A DNA stretch of 64,000 nucleotides. Source: Tillus elongatus (taxonomy: Eukaryota > Arthropoda > Insecta > Coleoptera > Cleridae). The stretch spans positions 153,715,047 to 153,779,046 of the forward strand of contig OZ023265.1 in the NCBI GenBank assembly GCA_964006375.1. Reading direction: 5' to 3'. The position numbers and the translations under genes are program-made. The notes beneath the pieces were generated by a model that searched no databases, was not told where the DNA came from, and saw only the letters and a program-made list of their open reading frames with translations. Positions 12,061-26,378 of this stretch are shown here, piece after piece (the first letter of the stretch is position 1; every line of letters starts with the position of its first letter).

Positions 12061-12403
12061 GGTTAAGGATATAACTAATTTAAAAAGTTAAAAAGTCTGG
12101 GCGCAGAAAGTGCGTTATCATAGTGAATTTTCATAGAAATGACCTGGGACCAAATAAATTTTTATAACTTTTTTTCTTGTAACATAGAAATCTAAATTTT
12201 GGTGTTTAGTGTAGCTCTTATATCGTAAACCTACCTGCCGAATTTGGTTACCACATCTCTTTTATTTTTTGAGATAAAAATTTGTTTCGAAAGAAACCTC
12301 AAAATTTTTCCGGAAAACCTGGTCCGATTTTCCTGGATAATCCAAGACACTTACAAAAGGAAAATTTGATCAAAATCAGCCCATTATTTTTTGAGTTATC
12401 GGT

Positions 12404-12406
<3 letters not shown>

Positions 12407-12491
<85 letters not shown>
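12407..12491. repeat. (TA)n tract, left piece
   Basis: The last TA is the target duplication of mariner copy 1. Confidence 0.95.
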
Positions 12492-12492
<1 letters not shown>

Positions 12493-13775
12493 GAGGGCGG
12501 GTCAATAAGTCCGTGACTTTTTAAAAATTCCCGCCTCTTAACAGGAAGGGAAACACTGCTACTGTCAGCAAGCATCTGTCAGTGGACTCCTGTCAAATTT
12601 TGAACAAGCTGCGTCATTTAGTTTGTGTTAGATAGCCATTGAAAGCAGACAACCTCTTGAGTTATAACGAAAATGAAAAAAGTGAATTTCGTATGCTCAT
12701 CAAACATTATTTTTTGCGGAAAAAACCATCACTAAAACCAAGGCTAAGCTTGATATATGCTATGGGGATTCTGCAGCATCTGTTTCCATGGTAAAAAAGC
12801 GGTTTCGTTGCGGCCGTAGAAGCACAAATGACGCCGAACGTTCTAAACGCCCAGTTGAGGTCGTTACACCCGAAACACTTGAAAAAATTCACAATATGGT
12901 GTTGGCCGATCGTCGGTTGAAAGTGCGGGAGATTGTGAAAGTCAGAGGCATATCACGTGGCTCAGTGGTTTCGATTTTGTATGATCACTTGGGTATGAGA
13001 AAGCTATCTGCAAGATGGGTGCCGCGTTTGCTCACAATCGACCACAACCGCAATCGTGTGACAACTTCGAAGGGATGTTTGGCGTTGTTCAACCGCAATA
13101 GGAACGAGTTTTGGCGCCGTTTCGTAACCGTGGACAAAACATGGATTCACCACAATGTACCAGAGACCAAGCAGCAGTCAAAACAGTGGGTTTCTCCATG
13201 CGAATGTGCGCCGAAGAAGGCCAAGGTGGGTTTGTCAGTCAATAAAGTCATGGCGACCGTTTTTGGGATGCACGTGGTACAATCCACATTGATTACCTTT
13301 ACAAGGGACGAACAATCAATGGCGAATATTATACCAACTTATTGGACCAATTCAATGACGATTTGAAGAAAAAATCGACCAAATTTGGCCAAGAAAAAAG
13401 TTATTTTTCACCAATACAATGCAAGGGTGCACACATGTGTAGTCTCCATAGCGAAATTGCATAAATTGGACTACGAATTGCTCCCTCATCCACCCTATTC
13501 TCCGGATTTAGCCTTGAGTGACTATTTATTCTTTCCAAACGTAAAGAAATGGCTCGACGGAAAGAGATTTGACTCCAATGATGAAATCATCTTACTAACA
13601 AATACCTATTTTGAGAACCTCGACAAATCAAATTTTTTTGGAAGGGATAAAAAAATGGAGAAATGTTGGACGAAGTGTATAGAGCTCAAAGGAGACTATT
13701 TTGAGAAATAAGATGATTTTTTGTATAAAAGCAGTGTTTCATATAAAAGGTCACCGGCTTATTGACCCGACCTCG
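12492..13775 (+). mobile_element. mariner transposon, copy 1
   Basis: A 1,284-bp element, the usual mariner length, bounded by imperfect ~30-bp inverted repeats: CGAGGGCGGGTCAATAAGTC on the left and the complement of CGAGGTCGGGTCAATAAGCC on the right. TA lies on both sides. Confidence 0.95.
12671..13711 (+). pseudogene. mariner transposase, copy 1
   Basis: The N-terminus starts near 12,671; one base missing in the A run near 12,720 shifts the frame. The helix-turn-helix region follows (RLKVREIVKVRGISRGSVV). The first catalytic Asp is in TVDKTWIHH, where mariners usually have TVDETW. A T is missing in the T run near 13,262, putting the next ~100 bp out of frame. The second catalytic position reads HQYNARVH, an Asp to Tyr change, and the third Asp lies 34 residues later in SPDLALSDY. 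Two frameshifts plus a lost catalytic residue make the enzyme dead. Confidence 0.92.
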
Positions 13776-13779
13776 TATA

Positions 13780-13865
<86 letters not shown>
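13776..13865. repeat. (TA)n tract between the mariners
   Basis: About 90 bp, mostly pure TA with CT and CA changes at the edges. It supplies one TA target site to each mariner. Confidence 0.95.
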
Positions 13866-15053
13866 CGAGGGCGGGTCAATAAGTCCGTGACTTTTTAAAA
13901 ATTCCCGCCTCTTAACAGGAAGGGAAACACTGCTACTGTCAGCAAGCATCTGTCAGTGCACTCCTGTCAAATTTTGAACAAGCTGCGTCATTTAGTTTGT
14001 TAAAACCATCACTAAAACCAAGGCTAAGCTTGATATATGCTATGGGGATTCTGCAGCATCTGTTTCCATGCTAAAAAAGCGGTTTCGTTGCGGCCGTAGA
14101 AGCACAAATGACGCCGAACGTTCTGAACGCCCAGTTGAGGTCGTTACACCCGAAACACTTGAAAAAATTCACGATATGGTGTTCGCCGATCGTAGGTTGA
14201 AAGTGCGGGAGATTGTGAAAGTCAGAGGCATATCACGTGGCTCAGTGGTTTCGATTTTGTATGATCACTTGGGTATGAGAAAGCTATCTGCAAGATGGGT
14301 GCCGCGTTTGCTCACAATCGACCATAACCGCAATCGTGTGACAACTTCGAAGGGATGTTTGGCGTTGTTCAACCGCAATAGGAACGAGTTTTGGCGCCGT
14401 TTCGTAACCGTGGACAAAACATGGATTCACCACAATGTACCAGAGACCAAGCAGCAATCAAAACAGTGGGTTTCTCCATGCGAATCTGCGCCGAAGAAGG
14501 CCAAGGTGGGTTTGTCAGTCAATAAAGTCATGGCGACCGTTTTTGGGATGCACGTGATACAATCCACATTGATTACCTTTACAAGGGACGAACAATCAAT
14601 GGCGAATATTATACCAACTTATTGGACCGATTGAATGACGATTTGAAGAAAAAACGACCACATTTGGCCAAGAAAAAAGTTATTTTTCACCAAGACAATG
14701 CAAGGGTGCACATATGTGTAGTCTCCATAGCGAAATTGCATAAATTAGGCTACGAATTGCTCCCTCATCCTCCCTATTCTCCGGATTTAGCCCCGAGTGA
14801 CTATTTATTCTTTACAAACCTAAATAAATGGCCCGGCGGAAAGAGATTTGACTCCAATGATTCATCATTTCACTAACGAATACCTATTTTGAGAACCTCG
14901 ACAAATCTATTTGTTTTGGAAGGGATAAAAAAATTGAAGAAATGTTGGACGAAGCGTATAGAGCATAAAAGAGACTATTTTGAGAATTAAAATGATTTTT
15001 TGTATAAAACCTGTGTTTCCTTCAAAAGGTCACCGGCTTATTGACCCGACCTC

Positions 15054-15054
<1 letters not shown>
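13866..15054 (+). mobile_element. mariner transposon, copy 2
   Basis: The same inverted repeats as copy 1 and the same orientation. It is 1,189 bp long because about 95 bp are missing, corresponding to 12,627-12,721 of copy 1 and removing the start of the transposase. Confidence 0.95.
13998..14990 (+). pseudogene. mariner transposase, copy 2
   Basis: The protein lacks its first ~20 codons through the 5' deletion. It shares with copy 1 the missing T in the T run before GGGATGCACGTG, so both descend from one already frameshifted source or were homogenised. Unlike copy 1 it keeps the second catalytic Asp (HQDNARVH) and SPDLAPSDY. The reading ends at TAA near 14,988 after KGDYFEN-like sequence, with further frame damage near 14,865. 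Confidence 0.9.

Positions 15055-15128
<74 letters not shown>
15055..15128. repeat. (TA)n tract, right piece
   Basis: The remainder of the HLE TA core. It begins with the right target duplication of mariner copy 2. Confidence 0.95.
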
Positions 15129-15132
<4 letters not shown>

Positions 15133-15252
15133 GAACTCAACCCGGACTTCGGTTCTAGAAGTCCTAATTCGCGCTTATTTGCAGAAAATTTTTCAAAATT
15201 TAAAAGTCGGGATCTCCCCATTAGTACATTTTTTATACGAAAATTCACTAAA

Positions 15253-15617
15253 ATATAAATGGTAGCAAGATATTAGTGCATGTGTATAATATAGGTATAA
15301 AAGATACTAAGGGTATGAAAATATCTGCAAAGAAGCCAAAGGAACTAAAAAAGACCGTGGCTGAACGAGTTCGGCTCGAGGCCAGAACATGCAAACTAAC
15401 TTTATTTCTGTTAGAAGGACAAAACTTCATTTAAATATGGTATCATTGCGCACTTGCTGCATCAATACAAGAACAAAATGATTTACAAAGGCGACACTTT
15501 GGTTTGACGTTTTTGCGTTTAGTAGCGAGTTACGTATATAGTTACAAGAATTAATGATTTCTTAGAAAGAGTTGTAATATACTACTCTCCTTTTATAAAC
15601 TCTGCGAAGGTAATTAC
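15253..15617. other. no gene recognised
   Basis: A flank between the split HLE and the hAT-like element. The segment 15,610-15,617 (GTAATTAC) is a probable target duplication of the latter. Confidence 0.4.
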
Positions 15618-16672
15618 TAGAGGTAGCTTTGAAATTTCGAACCGAACCCGAACTCGAACCGAACCTTCAGTTCAAAAATATGTTCGTACTAGCGATTTTG
15701 AAGAATATCGAAGTTCGAAATATGTAATTCTCCAAAATAGTTCGAACTTAGTTGCTCAAAAATACTTCGAAATTTAACTTTACAGGCATTGAATGCTGCC
15801 GAAGGTAGCGAAGTTGCGGCCCCGTTAACTCGGTAGCGGCACTGTAAACTCGCTATCGGTCACATTGAATCGATTGCGTAATTTTAGGATATTTCACCCA
15901 TGCATATTTTTGACAGTTGGTAAGAAACATCGAGCTACGACGTAGCTATTTAGCAGTAACAGAAGTATTTTTCTTACATGTCCTAGCCTCCCAACAACTT
16001 TTTCAGTACCAACATTATGAAAGCGGTGTTCGAAGGCGATCGGGAACGTACATATTCAGAATTTATGAGGATAATTGCAGATTGCTTTTGGAAACCACTG
16101 GATATTTTACAATTAACCACAACAGTTAAGTATTCACAATCAGAAGCCAGTTCCTAGTTTAAGTTATTTTATACCTATCATACCCACTTTAAAGAGAGCT
16201 TTGAACCCTCTCAATATGTTTGCTAAAACTGCCTAGCCAATGCTAAACAAGAGCAACATATTTATCATTGAACTTATCTATATATCTAGAAATCTAAAAA
16301 AGTTTAAAATATATTTTGCTTTTGTATTTTTGAATTAACGTTGACCCATCTCCACGATCAGCACCAGAAGGCATTATCATCCAATCAACCTGCAAATTTG
16401 TTGAACCTTTCCTTTTTGTAAAAAGAATGGGACATTTTTACACATCAAATATTGTATGTTACAATATTCCAAAATTTTTTATTTAGGGAACTGATATATG
16501 TACACTCACGAATTTTGGGTAGTTGAATGTTAGATTTTACATTTCTAAGAAGTTAGAAGTTCGACTGTGAACCTTAGACATACTATTTCAGAGGTTCGAA
16601 GTTCGAGGCCACATATTTGCTTGGGTTCGTTCATAGTTCGGTTCGTACAAAACATGGGTTCGCACACCTCTA
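15618..16672. mobile_element. non-autonomous hAT-like element
   Basis: The left end TAGAGGTAGCTTTGAAATTT and the reverse-complemented right end TAGAGGTGTGCGAACCCATG agree at the tip and share subterminal GAACCGAAC and TTCGAAC words scattered through both ends. Flanking 8-mers GTAATTAC and TTAATTAA agree at six positions, fitting a worn 8-bp hAT target duplication. The ~1.05-kb interior has no transposase trace; an ORF of 70 codons is probably chance. Confidence 0.65.
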
Positions 16673-16739
16673 TTAATTAACCTTGAAAGTGTGTGAGGTG
16701 GCTAAAAGGATTTTTACTGAAAAAAGTGTCTTTGAAAAA

Positions 16740-16910
16740 ATCTTGGTGACCAATTTCTCATCAAAATTACTAATAACACTTGAATTAAATGTACTCTTCA
16801 CTTTCTAGATGCACTGTATATTCGTAATTTAAAAAACAATTATAGAATATCATTCATTAAGCCCACTATAGTTGAGAGGGGTTCTACAATGTATAAACAC
16901 AATCCGGCTT
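16740..16910 (+). pseudogene. possible PLE reverse-transcriptase fragment
   Basis: One frame reads HFLDALYIRNLKNNYRISF followed by IKPTIVERGSTMYKHNP. This resembles the FLD...K...YRKPT...S.H block after the RT active site in Penelope-like elements (compare LPFLDVLVIK at 11.18 kb). Short and isolated. Confidence 0.4.
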
Positions 16911-17427
16911 TGTATTTTTCACTGTAAACATTACCATGTCTTACTAAAAATTACCATGGCAATATTGAAATGTCTTAAGCATCAAGTGATTGTCGCAGAT
17001 ATGGTATAAAGAATGTACGGCATTGCAGCAAGGACTGCAGATTATTCATTCTGGTACTTGTTACTTGGACTCGAACAAGCGAACAATGTCTCATTTTTAT
17101 TCCGTTTCGGAGAAACATAATCCATGCTGCAATCTCAAGCCCGTTTGCATTGGAATTCATTCAAATGTAACAAGAATTGACATTTGACACTAAGTTATTA
17201 CATCCTCATGCTGAGCTTTATATTCTCATTCTGAATTTAACATCCAACTTGATCTTAAAGAGCATAAAATGCAAACAGAATGGGTCTTGAATGGAAATGT
17301 GCATGCAAAGTTGATGAGATAATGATGGTATTTCGAATTGTACTAATTTTTATACTTACCTACATACTGTTTAAGTATTTTGTAACCACCTAGCAAGTGC
17401 AGTTGTTTAAAAAGATAATGAATGGTT
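16911..17427. other. no gene recognised
   Basis: Overlapping small ORFs on both strands at 16,975-17,187 show no domain. Confidence 0.4.
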
Positions 17428-18345
<918 letters not shown>

Positions 18346-18441
18346 GCCCCCCTGATCCACAGACCCAAAGAAAAATTTCTTGTTCACACCCCCCAAGGAA
18401 GTTACGGGACCAGGAGTGAGTAGGGGTGCTGGGCGGGGTAG

Positions 18442-18944
18442 GTAGCAAAAAGGAAATATGAGCAGAAAATTCGAATAAAACGGGCTTGAAAGCTGTCTTT
18501 TTCACATCTTGAAGCCATATCCCCCTTAAACCCTGCCTACCCCGTACGGCACCCCTATCCCCTCAGGTGACGTAACTTCCTTCGCGGGTAGGATCAAGAC
18601 ATTTTTCTTGTGGTTTATGCAGCGAAGGTGGTTGCTTGCACGCGAGGGGGAATGGAAATCCCCACGGCTAAGCAGCCACCCCACAACCCCCCCACCCTGC
18701 CACTAGTTGAACCGATGGGGTCCTGCTTCGTCGTGGGCATCCCCCCCCCCCCTCGTGTGCATACAACCACCTTCGTTGCATAAGCCACAAGAAAAACTTC
18801 TTGTTCATACCCCCAAGGAAGTTACGTGACCTGTGGCAAATAGGGGTGCTGTGCGGGATAGACAGAGTTTAATGGGGATATGGCTTCAAATAGACAGCTT
18901 TCAAGCAGTTTTCTTCGCATTTTCTGCTCATATTTTCTTTTTAC
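18442..18944. repeat. GC-rich inverted repeat
   Basis: The left arm (18,442-18,650) and right arm (18,742-18,944) are imperfect complements; examples are AAAAAGGAAATATGAGCAGA against its partner at 18,920-18,942. A further direct copy of part of the arm (CTTGTTCACACCCC...GGAAGTTACG) precedes it at 18,375-18,440. The loop holds a poly-C run. GC content is far above the surroundings. No coding trace; a foldback element is the simplest description. Confidence 0.7.
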
Positions 18945-19737
18945 ACCGATCCGACTCTTCGAAAAGATCCGAATTTCCCATATCTAATGTATGGACATGA
19001 GACTGGGAATGCTAAATATGTATGGGTATAGAGTATAGAGCGGACTTTACTTCATAACATAATACTTAACACTTTATACTAGTATGCTCACAGCTTTGAG
19101 AACGTAGGATCGTCGGTACAATAAAACTGTTAAATTTTAACAGGTTGTTAATGGGGATACGGCATACGGACACGGACCCTACTACTACTAATCGCTGAAA
19201 CTTCAAAAATCTCAGGAAAAGTACCAATTTTGATGAAATCATAGAAATATTCCCTGTACCCGGTATAGTTGAAACCATACACACTTCACCCTATAGGTAG
19301 AGAGAAAAAAATTAGTTTTAATTTAAAAATATATACATTTATTTTATTTTTTGCTTACAATAATTCATTTATTTCATATAACTCATTGTCAAGGAAAAGA
19401 TGGCTATAGAGGTTTTCAAGCTCAATGCTTAACTAATACTTAATTAGTAAAGAAAATTCTAAATAATTTTTTCATTGTTGATATTTTTTACCAAATTATT
19501 ATTAGTGATGAATACCCAAAAAACCTCTTCATCATTTTTTTTAATAAAAAATTTATTAACTGTTTTAAACAAAACAAAAATATTTTTTTTTATTTTGAAC
19601 ATTGCATTGTATAGTAAACAATTTAAATTATGTTTCAGAGAATTAGAGATATCTAAGTTTTTGCCTATCCACATTGTTTCATAATTATTTTTGTCTTTTT
19701 ATTCAAATTAATCACCTTCACACCTCACGCCGGATCA

Positions 19738-19812
19738 ACTGATAGTTACATCGCCCGGGGATTGAACCCGTGTAGCAGCGAATCTCCTTTGCCCAACTAC
19801 ACCACCGGACGG
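19738..19812 (-). repeat. tRNA-derived segment
   Basis: On the minus strand it reads GGTGGTGTAGTTGGG (A-box-like) and 40 bp later CGGGTTCAATCCCCG (a good B box with paired T stem). The anticodon arm does not form, so this is a SINE head or dead tRNA rather than a tRNA gene. Copy 2 of the host element keeps only its edge near 23,405-23,430. Confidence 0.5.
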
Positions 19813-19861
19813 GTTCAGCTATTGTTACTACGTCTACGTGGAATTCTTAATAATTCATACT

Positions 19862-20087
19862 TGATACTGTTAAGTGAGTGGTGAACGTGTCGCCACCTAG
19901 TTCGGAACCAAGTACTATGTTGTCACGCCCGCTCCAAATAACACAGAGTGTTAAAAATAGAGACAGTATACAACTAACTAACAATTTAAAAAATTGTTAG
20001 CCCTGGCCCATTTCTACCCCAATATAGGGACAAAGTATGTAAGACTAGATGCATTCTCGCAACAATTAGAACCGTATGATACTGTTA
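19862..20087 (-). mobile_element. retroposed hammerhead-repeat monomer (retrozyme-like)
   Basis: The insert is 19,873-20,076 (204 bp), flanked by the 11-bp direct repeat TGATACTGTTA (19,862-19,872 and 20,077-20,087). In sense orientation it starts TACGGTTCTAATTGTTGCGA and matches the ~317-bp tandem unit at 44.55-45.14 kb from the base right after the predicted hammerhead GTC triplet. It ends about 110 bp before the next ribozyme, so it carries no ribozyme itself. The related element at 23.48 kb is uninterrupted at this point, giving a paralogous empty site. Confidence 0.75.
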
Positions 20088-20330
20088 TTTTGAGCCTGTT
20101 ACATTTAACTGCTATTTCTCAATAACAGTAACTGTTGCGACCTGTTATAGCAATATAACAGTTTTTCCCATCACTAATTAATATTTATCTGTGCTGTCAC
20201 GGATTGTTAATCGTATACCTATTATGCGGGTAATAGATAATTATGCTAGGATTCCATCCACAGAATATTAAGTCCTACTTTATTAGATATAAATCTATCT
20301 TCAATAATGAAAAATGAACATAAAAAAAAC

Positions 20331-20968
20331 TCTGGACGCAGCAAGTGCGTTATGGTAGTGAATTTTCTTTAAAATGTTTTTATTGCAAATATGTGTGTTT
20401 TCTTTTTTTAAGAAAGCAGGCATCAATTTTGGTTACCAGTATAACCTATATAATAAAAACAATGTGCCATGTTTCATCAAAATAACTTTATTGTGTGAAA
20501 ATGTACAAAAATTTCCAAAAGTAAACTAAAGTGTTCCCGGAAAACCTCGTTTTTGGTCAACCTTATAGGTTAATAGCAAATTGGACTATTCAAATATGAA
20601 GCATTTGATCAAAATTCGCTACCATAACGCACTTGCTGCATCCAGAATTTCTTTTCTTACAAACATGCATTATATTTCGATGGAAAATGCAAAAACATAA
20701 GGCGTGTTTGATTAAAAAAAGAAAAAGATAATTTGTATCACCAACGACTTATGTGCCAGCCTGTGATTGTAGAAATATTTGAGATGTAGCTCAAGACACC
20801 CTATAATTAATATATACATTTTTTTTCATATCTTGTATAATAACGGATATATTAAGCTTTATTGATTTTTTACGAATGGCTGCTAATTAGCGCTCACTTC
20901 AAGAAAATTTTTAAAAATTCAATATCGGGATCTCCTCAGTGAATTTTTTTAAAGAAAATTCACTAAAA
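20331..20968 (-). mobile_element. HLE-B copy without TA core
   Basis: Read on minus, the 5' end (hairpin TTTAGTGAATTTTCTTTAAA, then GAGGAGATCCCGATATTGAA) is at 20,885-20,968. It joins directly to the long-form middle, so the TA tract and adjoining core are deleted. The 3' module occupies 20,331-20,650, bounded by inverted copies of the GGACGCAGCAAGTGCG end. Confidence 0.85.
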
Positions 20969-21810
20969 TGCACAATTGTGCAATTTGTACACTACTGGTT
21001 AGTGATGGGTTGTTATTTAACAGTCTGTTATATTTTAACTGTTGTCGACCCGCAACAGTAACAACCTGTTATGGATATATACAAATAACAGGTACAGTGG
21101 AGGGGATGCTGTTGCGCTTTACACTAGAACTCGGAGTCGTATCTGTTTCTGTTGTCGTATCTGTTTCTGTTGCACTGCTAAGATGAAGCAACTTCTGTTT
21201 TCATCCGCAACTGTTATAACAGGATGAATGGACATGAGACTGGGAATGGGGTATAGAGCGGACTTTACTTCATAACATAATACTGTTTTCATCCGCAACT
21301 GTTATAACAGGATGAATGGACATGAGACTGGGAATGGGGTATAGAGTATAGAGCGGACTTTACTTCATAACATAATACTTTATACTAGTGTGCTCACAGC
21401 TTTGGGAACGTAAGGTCGTCGGTACAATGAAACTGTTAAATTTTGACAGGTTGTTGATTCACACAAGACACACACATATATTTACAATTTATAAACAAAC
21501 ACAAAATATGAAAAATGTAAATAAAAAGGCTGTATATGTAGCAAGTGAAAATTATTAAAAATGAACTATATCACTGTAAAAATAAAATCAGGTCACCGCG
21601 TATATAAAAAAATAATCACATAGTCGTTGACGTAAACTCAATCTTCATTAGATAACTCGATATGCTGATGGCATTTTTGTTTTAAGAAAAAACTGATATG
21701 TATACAAACGTACAGTTATGCTTTAACGTGAGTCCTTAGGTATTATATTATATTAGGTAGTTTTTTGCTCATTCTTCTTTGCCTTATGTAACTAATAAAT
21801 CAATATTCCT

Positions 21811-22922
<1,112 letters not shown>

Positions 22923-23564
22923 CTTTTTTACTTTTCACTTTGGAAATCTAAGAAATAGGTCCGATTTTAAACATCTTTTTTTTATTACTACTGCAAAATA
23001 AAAAATCGCTGAAACTTAAAAAATCTCAGAAACAGTACCAATTTTAATGAAATTATAAAAATATTCCCTGTACCCGGTATAGTTGAAACCAGACACACTT
23101 CGCCCTATAGGTAGAGAGAAAAAAATTAGTTTTAATTTTTTTTTTAATTATTTATTTTATTTTTTGCTTACAATAATTCATGTATTTCATAAGTCTCATT
23201 TTCAAGGAAAAGATGGCTATAGAGGTTTTCAAGCTCAGTGATTAACTAATACTTAATTAGTAAAGAAAATTCGAAAGAAATTCTGCATTGTTGAATTTTT
23301 TACCAAATTATTATTAGTGATGAATACCCAAAAAAAAACTCCATCATTTTTTTAATAAAAAATTAATTAATTGTTTTAAACATAATACAAGAATATTTTT
23401 TATTTCAAACATTACCCAAGTACACCACCGGACGGGTTCAGCTACTGTTACTACGTCTACGTGGAATTCTTAATAATTCATACTGTTATTTTCAACCTGT
23501 TATATTTAACTAACAGTAAGAGTTGCGACCTGTTACAGCAATATAACAGTTTTTCCCATCACTA

Positions 23565-23891
23565 GTCGCTTAAATAGTTAGTGATTAGTGACCGTTAGTG
23601 CCACTAAATAAATAGTAATAAATAGTAATAGTAAACCTCTACTAATTGTAAATATTAAATATAAATAGTCACAATAGCAATACATATTTTGTTTCATTGT
23701 TGTTTATGGGAAGATGTCATCCGACTTCTCCCCTTTCTAGAGAAAATACGATTCAATGATAAATTTTCACCTATACCGTGTGATATTTTTACATTGCTAG
23801 AGTTCACTCGAGCTTATTGCGCGAGTGTTGATTGTAGACCAGTGCGCCCTCTAGTTCGACAAGAGAAACTATTTGGTTGCATTCTTGTAAG
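23565..23891. other. flank with hAT target duplication
   Basis: An 81-codon ORF overlapping this flank has no recognised domain. The last eight bases, CTTGTAAG (23,884-23,891), are the left target duplication of the next element. Confidence 0.5.
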
Positions 23892-24044
23892 CAGTGGTGG
23901 ATTTAGGCATGCTGCCGCCCTAGGCCCTGTCTGATGCGCCACCTTTTTGAATAACTAAATTCAATTCATTTTGATTCAATATTATTATTTAAATATAATT
24001 TTTATTTTATTGAAATATAATTATAAAATAATACAAATAAAAAT

Positions 24045-24220
24045 CTCGGGACGCAGCAAGTGCGTTATGGTAGCGAATTTTCTTTAAAATATTTTTAATA
24101 GCAAATGTCTTTCTTTGATGAAACCAGGCATCAAACTTTGTTGCCTATATAGTAGAAACAATGTATCATATTTCATTGAAACAAATTTATTGTTTGAAAA
24201 TATATAAACATTTTTCAAGA
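24045..24220 (-). repeat. HLE-C, truncated
   Basis: Begins GGGACGCAGCAAGTGCG and stops near 24,220 where another HLE starts, giving two direct 3' modules side by side. Confidence 0.7.
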
Positions 24221-24221
24221 G

Positions 24222-25473
<1,252 letters not shown>

Positions 25474-25533
25474 TATTTCATAAACTCTAACGAAATAAAT
25501 AATAAGCATTTTTCTTAAATGATAATGTATTGC

Positions 25534-26150
25534 TCAATTTTTAAGTCTCTTCTTTCTGGCTTTCGTCTGTGCAAAAACATCAACTATGTCGTCATAATCA
25601 ATTTCTTGAAGTAGTTGAGCTTCAATAAACAGTAATGCCAAAGCATTAAGTCTATATTGGCCCATACTTGCGCGTAAATAAGTTTTCATCCTTTTCAAGG
25701 TGGAAAAAGATCTTTATCCTGAAGAATTCGTAGCGGGAATACTCAAAAAAATACGTAGAGCAATATCTACATTCGGAGAAACATCTCGAAGATTCCGAAA
25801 ATGCAATACATTGCATATTTCTTGTCCAGAACCTACATCTTCCGTATTTGCTAGGGAATCTTTGAGTTGATAATGTAAAGAAATACGTTCATTCCCAAAA
25901 GTTTCTTCCAAATCATCAGGGTACTTATTAACTAGTTTATTTGCAAGATTTTTCAATTCATTTGTATCTATTTTAGATAAATTATCAAAAAAAAATTGAA
26001 ATTTTCGTAAACCTTTTGATAAGCACTTTTACGTCCGGCCAATTGTACACTCAAAGTATCTAAAATTCGGTAATACACATTGGTGCGAAAATTTTCTTGT
26101 CCAGATAAAGGTGTTCTTTCATTCACCCGTGATTTATCATTAATTTTCAT
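25534..26150 (-). pseudogene. hAT transposase C-terminal half
   Basis: Starting near 26,150 the minus strand reads ENFRTNVYYRILDTLSVQLA, then after a frame change near 25,965 LVNKYPDDLEETFGNERISL. It ends with the hAT dimerisation region: LSIPATNSSG, a stop where ERSFS would have Glu, then RSFSTLKRMKTYLRASMGQY and RLNALALLFIEAQLL. The layout fits the ZMYM/Zaphod-like hAT group. The N-terminal half, including the zinc finger and first catalytic residues, is missing. It belongs to the element at 23,892-28,329. Confidence 0.85.
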
Positions 26151-26378
26151 TTTTCGAAAAAATGTATATAGAATAAATAGGATTTATTTTGAATAAAAAA
26201 AATATTTTTATAAACAAAAAAATATTTTGAATTTCAAATGAACACCAGAAGTTAATTCATACATGTTAATCCACCATGTTTTATTTACCACCGAAAACAA
26301 AATTAAAAATCAAGTAATTTTAAAAGCTTTACATATGTAAGAGTAATGTCACTAAAGACAGAAAAAGTAAAAAAAACT

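Larger units (their letters stand above)
12096..15252 (-). mobile_element. HLE-A split by two mariners
   Basis: Read on the minus strand, the 5' end (hairpin and GAGATCCCGACTTTTA-like sequence) is at 15,129-15,252. The core after the TA tract is at 12,110-12,406, and the 3' hairpin end (CTGGGCGCAGAAAGTGCG on plus) is at 12,096. The TA tract of this copy is broken into three pieces (12,407-12,491; 13,776-13,865; 15,055-15,128) by two mariner insertions. Without them the copy would be about 0.5 kb plus the TA tract. Confidence 0.85.
18985..20176. mobile_element. hAT-like element D, copy 1
   Basis: Shares several hundred bases with copy 2 at 21.0-23.56 kb: GGACATGAGACTGGGAATG, the CCCTGTACCCGGTATAGTTG block and the region from GTGATGAATACCCAAAAAA to the shared right tip AACAGTTTTTCCCATCACTA. 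The tip (reverse complement TAGTGATGGGAAAAACTG) is hAT-like. The left end is not identified. This copy holds a tRNA-like segment and an inserted hammerhead-repeat monomer that copy 2 lacks. Confidence 0.6.

Noticed and set aside
18700..18760. CRISPR-like or G-quadruplex feature in the poly-C stretch
   Set aside because: No spaced repeats; the C runs are homopolymer runs inside a foldback and the window is eukaryotic.
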